From Streptomyces sp. NBS 14/10 (GTDB lineage Bacteria > Actinomycetota > Actinomycetes > Streptomycetales > Streptomycetaceae), in contig NZ_NCSM01000036.1 of NCBI RefSeq assembly GCF_002224125.1, forward strand, positions 46,971 to 110,970: a DNA stretch of 64,000 bases, in the 5' to 3' direction. This document shows, one piece after another, positions 17,853 through 26,929 of this stretch. The notes under the pieces were generated by a model that saw only the letters and a program-made list of their open reading frames with translations, made no database searches and was not told where the DNA came from. The position numbers and the translations under genes were made by a program. Numbering within the stretch: the stretch's first letter is position 1; every line of letters begins with the position of its first letter.

Positions 17853-17980
17853 GTGCTTCCCCGCCCTCCACGACGGCGCCCCCGGCCGCCCCCGGCCAGT
17901 GTCCTGGCGGCGCACCGGACAGAGCGGCGACCGGGACGGCAAACCACCGCTATGGCGGAAACCGCTGTTCCGACGTTGAC

Positions 17981-18010
17981 TTTCGCAACAGGCCCCAAAG
18001 TGTTGCAGAA
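17981..18010. promoter_or_regulatory. Inverted repeat upstream of the decarboxylase
   Basis: TTTCGCAACA and TGTTGCAGAA are separated by 10 bp and form an inverted repeat matching at 8 of 10 positions. It lies about 130 bp upstream of the decarboxylase start and just past the 3' end of the SorC-type gene. It could be an operator; the protein that would bind it is unknown. Confidence 0.35.
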
Positions 18011-18039
18011 GTCGGTGTTCGGGCAGAGAGGTTGGGTGG

Positions 18040-19010
18040 TCAGTCGTTCAGCAAGTCTCGGGCCACCTCGACGTCAGTGATCAGGATGTTGATCCATCCA
18101 CCCCGTGCCGCGCCGCGGACAGCGGCGACCTTGTCCATGCCGCCTGCCACTCCGATGCGGCGTTCCACCGCATGCAACCGTTCAGGCTCGATGCCGATGA
18201 GACGGTCGTTGAAGGGCGCGTCCACGGGATTGCCGTCGGCGTCGAAGTACCGCGCGCAGACGTCGCCCACCGCGCCGAGCTTCTTGAGCTGCTGCTGGTC
18301 CTGGGCGGTGATGGCATTGCCCGAGCGGCGCAGCAGCGGTGAGGGGGCGAGGCTGCCGATGCCCAGGAGAGCCAGCGTGAGTCGGGACCACGCCTGCATG
18401 ACCTCGGCCATCGCCGGCTCCCGTGACAGCAGGTCCCGCAACTCACTGCTGCCCACCAGGGCGGCGGACGGAGCGAACACCGGCCGGGCGCCGGTGAGTT
18501 CCGCCAGACGGCTGGTCAGGCGGGTGGCATGCAACTGTACTTCCGGGCTGCCGGAACCGCCGACGATCTGGACGACCTCGTGTGCCACGGACGAGGTCTT
18601 GGCGCGCATGACCTTGACCGACTCCAACAGGGTCGCGCTCCAGGAGGAGACGCCGATGACGTCCCCTCCTTGAGCGTCGCATCGAGGTATGTAGCGGTTG
18701 CCGCAGCGAGCGCGGGAATGACGTCGATCCCCGCGCCTTCCACTTCGACCACCACGGCGTCTCGCAGGCCGAACCGCTCCACGAGCGCGTCTTCGAGTTC
18801 GGCATGCACGCCCTCTGGGGGAACCACCACGGTGCGTACGACACCGCGGTCGACAGCTTCCTTCAGCAGGCGGGAGACGCGCAGTTGGGACATGTTGAGA
18901 TGCGCCGCGATCTCCGGCTGGCGTACTCCGCGCTCGTGATACATGCGGGCTACTTTCACCAGCATCCGCATGTGGTCGGAGCTGGGAGTGGACGACGCTG
19001 CCGCCACCAT
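18040..19010 (-). pseudogene. SorC/DeoR-type sugar-binding regulator, frameshifted
   Basis: The N-terminal part (start 19010) contains a helix-turn-helix, MYHERGVRQPEIAAHLNMSQ followed by LRVSRLLKEAV, and the beginning of the sugar-binding domain up to DATLKEG. The rest (GDVIGVSSWSATLLESV onward to DVEVARDLLND) is in another frame. The break is at a run of four G on the minus strand (18663-18666); one extra G would restore a single protein of about 323 residues. SorC-family proteins bind phosphorylated sugars and regulate sugar or polyol operons. It follows the ribose-type binding protein in the same direction. It is either a recent inactivation or a base-calling error. Confidence 0.75.
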
Positions 19011-19133
19011 GCCTCCATCCTCGTTCGTCCTGGCGGCCAGGCTGGTTGCCGGGCTGCGTGTCTACGCCGCGCAACACCCTATCGCCGAGGGTTTGTGCGT
19101 GCTGCTGACAAGTGGCACGCACAGTCCCGTGCT

Positions 19134-20606
<1,473 letters not shown>

Positions 20607-20764
20607 TCACTGCCCCGTCGCGGGCCCTGGCATCGAATCCTTCCTGGTCTCAGGAGGAATGTCCTTGACGCTCAGCGCACTCGTATTGACCCACAACGCC
20701 CTGCCGGCCTTTTTCGATCTTGAGTGGTAGCGGTAGAACGCGGATGCCCGGTCGGGTGATCCTT

Positions 20765-20960
20765 GAAGGGTGCTTTTATTGCCGTATGGTGGTTGACCTG
20801 GGGCTTTGCGATCTTCCACATATGGGCATGATCAGCGATCGTGGGTCTGCGATTGCTCTACCTGACCTTCTGTCGAACTGGGCCGCTTGCTCTTGCTGGG
20901 CCGATCGACCGCCGCGAACAACGCCGAGATCCTTGCGCTTCGTCATGAGGTCGCCGTGGG
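20765..20960 (+). mobile_element. Left end of an IS3/IS481-type element, truncated
   Basis: This segment matches the segment at 26243-26437 in the opposite orientation at roughly 80% identity by eye. It includes the terminal region TGCTTTTATTGCCGTA and the first codons of a transposase (GLRLLYLTFC, with NNAEILALRHEVAV in a neighbouring frame). The LRHEV motif is the start of the leucine-zipper/helix-turn-helix region of these transposases. Only the 5' part of the element remains. A short unrecognised frame follows to 21118. Confidence 0.65.
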
Positions 20961-21078
20961 TCGACGGCAGGTCGAGCGGCCGCGAGATGCGCGAGGGCGT
21001 CCGGGTCTCGTACGCCACCGAGGTCGCGGACGTCGGCGCCGAGGCCAGCCACCTCATCGACCTGGCGAACCTCCCCTC

Positions 21079-21927
21079 TCACGGCACCAGCCGGTTCCGG
21101 GCATCGGAGAAGCCCTGACGCCCCGCAGTGATGCCGGAGTTCCGCGTGTCTGCCGCAGGGCCAGGCCGGGAGGCCGGTCTGTTCCATTCGCCGTCTCCGA
21201 GAACCAGGACCGGGTCGAACATGACGACCGCCCCGGCCAGAATCAGAAAGACAACCGGGCCCAGCAGCATGGGCAGCAGAAGAGAGACCCCGGACGGACC
21301 ACCGGCCGCCTGTGCCGTATCGGTGTGGAGGTGGACGCTCACAGCGGCCATGCCGGTGTAGTGCATGCCGGAGACGGCCAGGCCCATAACAAGGCTGGCA
21401 CCGAGGGAACGCAGGAAGCCACGGACGGAGACGGCGGCCCACAGTGCCGCCGTCGCGGCGACGAGGGCGATGACCACCGACAGGGCCACGGCGAGCGTGT
21501 CATAGCGGATATCGCCGTTGAGTCGCATCGCGGACATCCCGAGATAGTGCATGGCCGCGACGCCCAGCCCGGTGACGCCGCCTGCCAGAGTGAGCATGGC
21601 CGGGGCGGCACCGCAGTAGCCGACGATGAACACGCCCGCGGAGACCACCACGATCGCAACAACCAGACTGAGCACCGTCCGCGGAACGTCGTAGGTGATG
21701 GGCGCCTGACGCACGGAGAAACCGATCATGGCGATGAAGTGCATCGTCCAGATCCCGCAGCCCAAAGAGGCGGCTCCCAAGGCAAGCCACCCCGGCCTCC
21801 ACCCAGGACTGTGGTGCACCGTGCGCACCACGCAGCGCAGGCCCAGCGCCGATCCCAGACAGGCCATCAGGTAAGCGGCCACCGGAGTGACCAGACCGTA
21901 GCTGAAACCGTCGATCGTGCCGTTCAT
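21079..21927 (-). CDS. MHYT-domain integral membrane protein
   Basis: This 282-residue protein has about seven hydrophobic helices and three MHYT-type motifs at regular spacing: MHFIAMIGFS, MHYLGMSAMR and MHYTGMAAV. The MHYT domain is proposed to bind copper and to sense diatomic gases or redox state. Here it has no attached output domain (no GGDEF, EAL or kinase); the C-terminal end is a short hydrophilic tail. Such stand-alone forms are common in Streptomyces. The start is inside the reading MNGTIDGFSYGLVTPVAAYL. Confidence 0.9.
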   Translation of the reverse strand: MNGTIDGFSYGLVTPVAAYLMACLGSALGLRCVVRTVHHSPGWRPGWLALGAASLGCGIWTMHFIAMIGFSVRQAPITYDVPRTVLSLVVAIVVVSAGVFIVGYCGAAPAMLTLAGGVTGLGVAAMHYLGMSAMRLNGDIRYDTLAVALSVVIALVAATAALWAAVSVRGFLRSLGASLVMGLAVSGMHYTGMAAVSVHLHTDTAQAAGGPSGVSLLLPMLLGPVVFLILAGAVVMFDPVLVLGDGEWNRPASRPGPAADTRNSGITAGRQGFSDARNRLVP

Positions 21928-22059
21928 CCACGCCCTTCCCTAGTTCCATGGACAGCGAAGAGACATTGAGACTGTTTTAAGCCACGAGCAGCAAGCCCTT
22001 ACCGCCAGTAGCGGTTGACGCTTACGCGATCGTTATTAGCGTCATATGACCATGTACCG

Positions 22060-22200
22060 TGCCAGCCAAGGGACTTGACGGCGCTGGGGCACGAGAACGC
22101 GGTCCTACGCCGCCAGTTAGCCGGACCGGTCCTCTACAAGCCCTGCGCTTGCCGAGAATGCCATCCGCCCTGGTCGGGGGCCTGCGCCTGGACTGGCGGT
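22060..22200 (+). mobile_element. Transposase N-terminal remnant
   Basis: The frame reads DLTALGHENAVLRRQLAGPV, the N-terminal helical region of IS3/IS481-type transposases, whose usual form has LRHENAVLRRQ. Similarity fades after about 50 residues. It lies just upstream of a second, different transposase remnant. Confidence 0.55.
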
Positions 22201-22258
22201 CGTCGGCCCCGTCGCTCGAGTCGGCGCTCTCGCGTAGTCGGTGGTTCACGCGTCATGA

Positions 22259-22812
22259 TGATCGACCGTGCTGCTGCGACTGGCCTACCTGGGAATGACC
22301 AACGCGTTCGCGCTGCTGCGTCTGCTGCCGATGAGCGGCCGGAACAAGGATGCGGAGCTCCTTGCCCTCCGCCATCAGATCACCGTGCTCGAACGCCAAC
22401 TCGACGGTGATCGAGTACGGTTCGCTCCGGGTGACCGGGCGTTCCTGGCGGCGCTGCTGCACCGGATGCCGTTGCCCGCCCTGCGGCGTCTGCGGCTGCT
22501 CGTGCGTCGTGACACGGTACTGCGCCGGCATCGCGACCTCGCAAAGCGCCGGCATGCCGCCTCATCACGGCCCAAGCAACCCGGTCGCCCTCGCACCGTG
22601 CGCTCCGTCCAGACTCTGGTGCTGCCGCCTGGCCGGGGAGAATCCGAACTGGAGCTACAGGCGGCTTCACGGCGAACTGCTCGTGCTGGGAATGAAGGTG
22701 GCCGCGTCGACCGTCTGGAAGATCCTCAAGGAATCCGGCGTCGATCCAGCGCCCGAGCTCCAGCACGTTGGCCGGCTTCCTGCGCTCCCAAGCCGACGCC
22801 CTCCTGTCCCGT
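22259..22812 (+). pseudogene. IS3/IS481-type transposase, frameshifted and truncated
   Basis: The N-terminal half reads MTNAFALLRLLPMSGRNKDA, ELLALRHQITVLERQL and then [17 protein letters not shown]. After about 22610 the frame changes and continues LAGENPNWSYRRLHGELLVL, STVWKILKESGVDPAPE, and in a third frame AGFLRSQADALLSRDF. The catalytic domain is cut after its first Asp. The element is closely related to the remnant at 42514 and to the piece fused to the binding-protein gene near 20100. Confidence 0.8.
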
Positions 22813-22920
22813 GACTTCACGGAGGGACGGATCCACTTCGCTGGCCAGCACACCTCCTACGAGCCCAATGGCGGGTCCATGAACTACGCGCTGGAATCCG
22901 CCGTCCGGGTTCTCCCGAAC
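22813..22920 (+). pseudogene. Flavin monoamine oxidase C-terminal tail
   Basis: The frame that carries the end of the transposase continues as GRIHFAGQHTSYEPNGGSMN and ALESAVRV. This is the FAD-binding C-terminal motif of flavin amine oxidases, in which the enzyme body normally ends shortly afterwards. The preceding 400 or more residues are missing; the junction is directly with transposase sequence at about 22812. It marks a deletion that removed an amine oxidase gene. Confidence 0.7.
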
Positions 22921-22963
22921 TGTCAGGCTCGTGACGGCGCACGCCGCCGGGACGGCCGGCCGG

Positions 22964-23914
22964 TCACTGACGGCCGAGGCGGGCGCCGAACCGCCGCAAC
23001 ACCTCGCGGAACTCCGCGGGCTCCTCGACGCGGAAGTCGGCGTCGAGGAAGGCGAGACGCGGCAGGAGCCACTGCCAGGAGTCGAGCATGAGGACGGCGT
23101 GGGTCCCGCCTCCGGCGGCCGCCGTGAGGTCGATGTCCTCATCCGCGAACGCATCCGCCACCTCCGTCATCGGGGCGTCGATCGTCACCACCACACGCTG
23201 CCGGTTTCTGTTGATGCCCTGGCGGAGGTAGTCGACGCCGGTCCCCGCGGGCAGCGCGCGCGGTGCGAACGTCCTGCTCTGCGTTTGGAGTTCACTGACG
23301 CGGTCGATGCGGAACACGCGCCAGTCCTCCTTGTCGGTGTCCCATCCCAGCAGGTACCACCTCAGGAGCAGGTGGATCTGGCGATAGGGCTCGACCCTGC
23401 GCGAGGTGGCCGTCCCGTTCGCGCCGACGTAGTGGAACGTCACGACGCGCTCGTGCGTGATCGCTTCGGCGAGCGTGCTCATCGTCTCCGCGCTGATGCT
23501 CGGCGTCGGCGTCGGCGTCGTCTCCAGGCTGGTGCGCAGCGCAGCCACGCGGGGGCGCAGCCGCTTGGGCAGGTACTGATCGACCTTGCCGTAGGCGCGG
23601 ATCGCCGCGTCGTCGACGCTGCCCTCGCGCGCGTTGCCGGTCGCGCCGAGGGCAGCCAGGCCCAGGAGGGTCGCGATGGCCTCATCGTCGTCCAGGAGCA
23701 GCGGGGGCATGGCCCGCCCGGCCGTGAGCCGGTAGTAGCCGCCCGGGCCTGGCTGGGTCTCGACCGGGTATCCGTAGCCGCGGAGCCGGTTGATGTCGCG
23801 CCGCAGGGTGCGTGGGGGGACGTCCAGCCGGGCCGCCAGCTCCTCACCCGTGAACGTCTTGCCCGACTGCAGCACGACCAGCAGAGCGAGGATGCGTTGC
23901 ATGACGTCGGCCAT
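22964..23914 (-). CDS. WYL-domain transcriptional regulator
   Basis: This 316-residue protein has a DeoR-type winged helix at the N-terminal end (QRILALLVVLQSGKTFTGEE, LAARLDVPPRTLRRDINRLR), a WYL domain (about 140-215, with HERVVTFHYVGANG and RWYLLGWDTDKEDWRVFRID) and a C-terminal WCX-type extension. WYL proteins sense nucleic-acid-like or nucleotide ligands and often control DNA-damage or defence genes. It is divergent from the UvrA-like gene with 63 bp between the starts, so it probably controls that gene. The start at 23914 (MADVMQ) is preferred over one 105 bp upstream, which would overlap the other gene. Confidence 0.9.
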   Translation of the reverse strand: MADVMQRILALLVVLQSGKTFTGEELAARLDVPPRTLRRDINRLRGYGYPVETQPGPGGYYRLTAGRAMPPLLLDDDEAIATLLGLAALGATGNAREGSVDDAAIRAYGKVDQYLPKRLRPRVAALRTSLETTPTPTPSISAETMSTLAEAITHERVVTFHYVGANGTATSRRVEPYRQIHLLLRWYLLGWDTDKEDWRVFRIDRVSELQTQSRTFAPRALPAGTGVDYLRQGINRNRQRVVVTIDAPMTEVADAFADEDIDLTAAAGGGTHAVLMLDSWQWLLPRLAFLDADFRVEEPAEFREVLRRFGARLGRQ

Positions 23915-23977
23915 GACCGCATCGTCGCAGACAGTCGCGGCCACTTTCCGTCCACATCTCGCAGTACGGTCCTGAAT

Positions 23978-26368
23978 ATGTCCAGCCAAGGGATCCAGAT
24001 CAGGCGAGCCCGTACCCACAACCTGCGAGACCTCGACGTGGACGTGCCCCGCTCACAAGTCGTGGTCTTCGTCGGCGTGTCGGGCTCGGGCAAATCGTCG
24101 CTGGTGTTCGACACGATCGCAGCGGAGGCGGGCTACCAGCTGCACGAAACGTTCCCGCCCTACATCCGCAACCGACTGCCGAAGTGGACCCGCCCCGAGG
24201 TCGGCGCGATCGAGGGGCTCTCCCCGGTGGTGGTGATCGACCAGCGGCGCCTGGGCGGGAACGCCCGCTCCACGGTCGGCACGATCACGGACACCTGGAC
24301 CTACCTCCGGCTGCTGTTCTCCCGGGTGAGCACACCGCACGTCGGCGAGTCCAGCCACTTCTCCTTCAACGACCCGGCCGGCATGTGCCCCACCTGCTCG
24401 GGCATCGGCGAGGTCGTGGCCAGCGCCGTCGACCGTTTCATCGACCCGGACAGGTCGCTGCGCGGGGGCGCCGTCCTGCTGCCCGGGTTCGCCGTCAACG
24501 GTTACTGGTACACGAACTTCGCCGACATCGGCGTCTTCGACGTCGACAAGCCGCTGCGCCACTGGAGCCGGACCGAGCGGGACGCGCTGCTGTACGGCAT
24601 CGGGTCCGCCGGGTCGCCGGCGAACCGGCTGCCCAAGGGCTACCAGGGCGTCGTCGAGCGGTTCGAGCGCATCTACCTGCGCACCTCCGACGACATGAAC
24701 GATCGCAAGAAGGAAACCCTCGCCAAGTTCACCCGTTCCAAGGTGTGCCCGGACTGCTGCGGGGACCGTCTCAACAAGGCGAGCCGGGCGGCCACGGTGC
24801 TCGACCACACCATCGGCGAGATGGCGCGGATGGAGGTCGATGAGCTCGCGGAGCTGATGACGGGCGTGACCGACGCAACCGTGGCACCGGTGGTGGCCGC
24901 GCTGACGGAACGACTCCAGGCGATGATCACCATCGGGCTCGGCTACCTCCACCTCGGCCGCGCCACCACGACGCTCTCGGGCGGCGAGTCCCAGCGGATC
25001 AAGACCGTCAAGCACCTGGGCAGCAGCCTCACCGAGATGCTCTACGTATTCGACGAACCCACCGTCGGACTGCACCCCCACGACATCTCCTCCATGACCG
25101 AGCTGCTCAAGCAGCTCCGGGACAAGGGCAACAGCGTCCTCGTGGTCGAACACGACCCCGCCGTCATGGCCATCGCCGACCAGATCATCGAGGTCGGGCC
25201 CCTCGCGGGCGCGCACGGCGGAACGCTCGTCTACCAGGGCAGCTTCCGTGGCCTCCGCACGGCCGGCACCGCCACGACGGCGGCGCTGTCACAGCGCCGG
25301 CCCATCAAGGACGATCCGCGGACGCCGCGGGGACACATCACCGTGGCCGATGCCACGCGCAACAACCTCAAGAACGTGACCGTGGACATTCCGACGGGCG
25401 TGACAACCGTGCTCACCGGCGTGGCCGGCTCCGGGAAATCCAGTCTCGCGAGCGAACTCGTCGCCCAGCACGACGCGGTCGTGATCGACCAGAAACCGGT
25501 CAGCACCAACCGCCGCTCGACCCCCATCACCTACACCGGGATCGCGCCCCCCATCCGTAAGGTTTTCGCACGCCACAACCAGGTCCCAGCCGGCCTGTTC
25601 AGCGCCAACTCCGAGGGCGCCTGCCCCGAGTGCAAGGGCCTCGGGATCGTCTCCACCGACCTGGCGTTCATGGAGGATCAGGAGACGGTCTGCGAGACCT
25701 GCCAGGGGCGCCGGTTCACGCCCGAGGTCCTGCAGTACCGGGTCGACGGGCTGTCCATCGCCGACATCGACGACCTCACGGTCACCGACGCCATCGACCG
25801 GCTCTCCGATCGCACGGTCACAAAGGCGCTGCGCCACCTCGACGAGGTCGGCCTGGGCTACCTCCGGCTCGGCCAGCCCCTCACGTCTCTCTCCGGAGGT
25901 GAATGCCAGCGCGTGAAGATCGCCAAGGAGCTCCGGGACTCCACCGCCCCGACCCTCTACATCCTCGACGAGCCCACTAGCGGCCTGCACCTACGCGACA
26001 TCGACACCTTGCTGAGCCACCTCGACGGCCTGGTGGACCACGGTCACACCGTCGTGCTGATCGAGCACAACCTCGACGTCATCCGACGGGCGGACTGGAT
26101 CATCGACCTCGGCCCCGGTCCCGGGAAGCACGGCGGGCAGATCCTCTATCAGGGACCCGTCGCCGGCATCACCTCCACGGCCACCGCCGAGGCGCTGCTC
26201 GGCTCGACGGCCAGGGACCATCCCCGCCGGCCCGGGAAGCAGAGCCACCTCATGACGAAGGGCAAGGATCCCGGCGTTGTTCGCGACGGTCGACCGGCCC
26301 AGCGAAAGAAGGCAGCCCAGCAGTCGGCAGAAGATCAGGCAGAGCAGTCGCAGACCCACCATCACTGA
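23978..26368 (+). CDS. UvrA-like ABC ATPase (UvrA2/DrrC type) with altered C-terminal end
   Basis: The 796-residue product has two UvrA-type ATPase halves. The first has GVSGSGKSSL, LSGGESQRI and VFDEPTVGLHP; the second has GVAGSGKSSL, LSGGECQRV and ILDEPTSGLHL. Zinc-site pairs CPTCSGIG, CPDCCGDR, CPECKGLG and CETCQGRRF are present. The protein is about 150 residues shorter than UvrA and lacks much of the UvrB-binding region, as in UvrA2/DrrC proteins tied to drug or damage tolerance. The last 40 or so codons, from about 26243, are read through the antisense strand of an IS end (SHLMTKGKDPGVVRDG to the stop), so the native C-terminal tail has been replaced. The ATG is only 63 bp from the divergent WYL gene. 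Confidence 0.88.
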   Translation: MSSQGIQIRRARTHNLRDLDVDVPRSQVVVFVGVSGSGKSSLVFDTIAAEAGYQLHETFPPYIRNRLPKWTRPEVGAIEGLSPVVVIDQRRLGGNARSTVGTITDTWTYLRLLFSRVSTPHVGESSHFSFNDPAGMCPTCSGIGEVVASAVDRFIDPDRSLRGGAVLLPGFAVNGYWYTNFADIGVFDVDKPLRHWSRTERDALLYGIGSAGSPANRLPKGYQGVVERFERIYLRTSDDMNDRKKETLAKFTRSKVCPDCCGDRLNKASRAATVLDHTIGEMARMEVDELAELMTGVTDATVAPVVAALTERLQAMITIGLGYLHLGRATTTLSGGESQRIKTVKHLGSSLTEMLYVFDEPTVGLHPHDISSMTELLKQLRDKGNSVLVVEHDPAVMAIADQIIEVGPLAGAHGGTLVYQGSFRGLRTAGTATTAALSQRRPIKDDPRTPRGHITVADATRNNLKNVTVDIPTGVTTVLTGVAGSGKSSLASELVAQHDAVVIDQKPVSTNRRSTPITYTGIAPPIRKVFARHNQVPAGLFSANSEGACPECKGLGIVSTDLAFMEDQETVCETCQGRRFTPEVLQYRVDGLSIADIDDLTVTDAIDRLSDRTVTKALRHLDEVGLGYLRLGQPLTSLSGGECQRVKIAKELRDSTAPTLYILDEPTSGLHLRDIDTLLSHLDGLVDHGHTVVLIEHNLDVIRRADWIIDLGPGPGKHGGQILYQGPVAGITSTATAEALLGSTARDHPRRPGKQSHLMTKGKDPGVVRDGRPAQRKKAAQQSAEDQAEQSQTHHH

Positions 26369-26437
26369 TCATGCCCATACTTGGGCGATCGCAAGCCCCA
26401 GGTCAACCACCGTACGGCGATAAAGACATTCTTCAGG
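26243..26437 (-). mobile_element. Left end of an IS3/IS481-type element, truncated
   Basis: On the minus strand this reads the terminal region TGAAGAATGTCTTTATCG and then transposase start codons, VGLRLLCLIFCRLLG followed by NNAGILALRHEV. It is the inverted counterpart of 20765-20960. The element is cut inside the UvrA-like gene, whose last codons it supplies. The two ends face inward across 5.6 kb. Confidence 0.7.
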
Positions 26438-26929
26438 CCTTTCCAGATGGCGCCATCACCGCCGATCCACCGTCGCCGCCGGCCTTACGCAGCGGGCCGA
26501 TCCGGACGGCGTGACTACCGTCTGACCCGTTCCCAGCGCCGTCCCTGGAGTGACACCATGTTCAGGCCATCGGGCAGGGCGCCTCTGCGCCATCGCTCAG
26601 CCGCCCCCGGCGGATTCCGGTGCGGTGGACGCCGACATTCCCCCGGGTGGGCATGACGGCGGGCACCATTCCGCCGGTGTGGACCTGTGACATATGCGGA
26701 CCACGCCAGGGGGTCGGTGCCGGTCCCTGCCGGAGGCCGGAGGTCCAGTTGGCGGCCGTTGCCGCGGCGCAAGGACGCCGTTCCCGTCTCGGACGGATTG
26801 TCCGGAAGAGGCGTGCAGGGTTACTGGAGTACGGCGGTTAGGCTCCGGCTTGCTCCGGAGCACCCCACCCTCATTGGCGCGGCTCACCCCGCGCCCGATG
26901 TGCCGTGCCCTCAGACGGGAGAAGCAGTG
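26438..26929. other. Intergenic stretch without a recognised gene
   Basis: About 490 bp separate the IS end from the NHL-repeat gene. No frame here resembles a known protein, and no RNA structure stood out. The last 20 bp supply the ribosome binding site GACGGGAGA of the next gene, and the promoter of that gene is presumably within this stretch. Confidence 0.5.

Noticed and set aside
22931..23977. An upstream extension of the UvrA-like reading frame by about 350 codons
   Set aside because: The extension is antisense to the WYL regulator, and the conserved protein start is at 23978.
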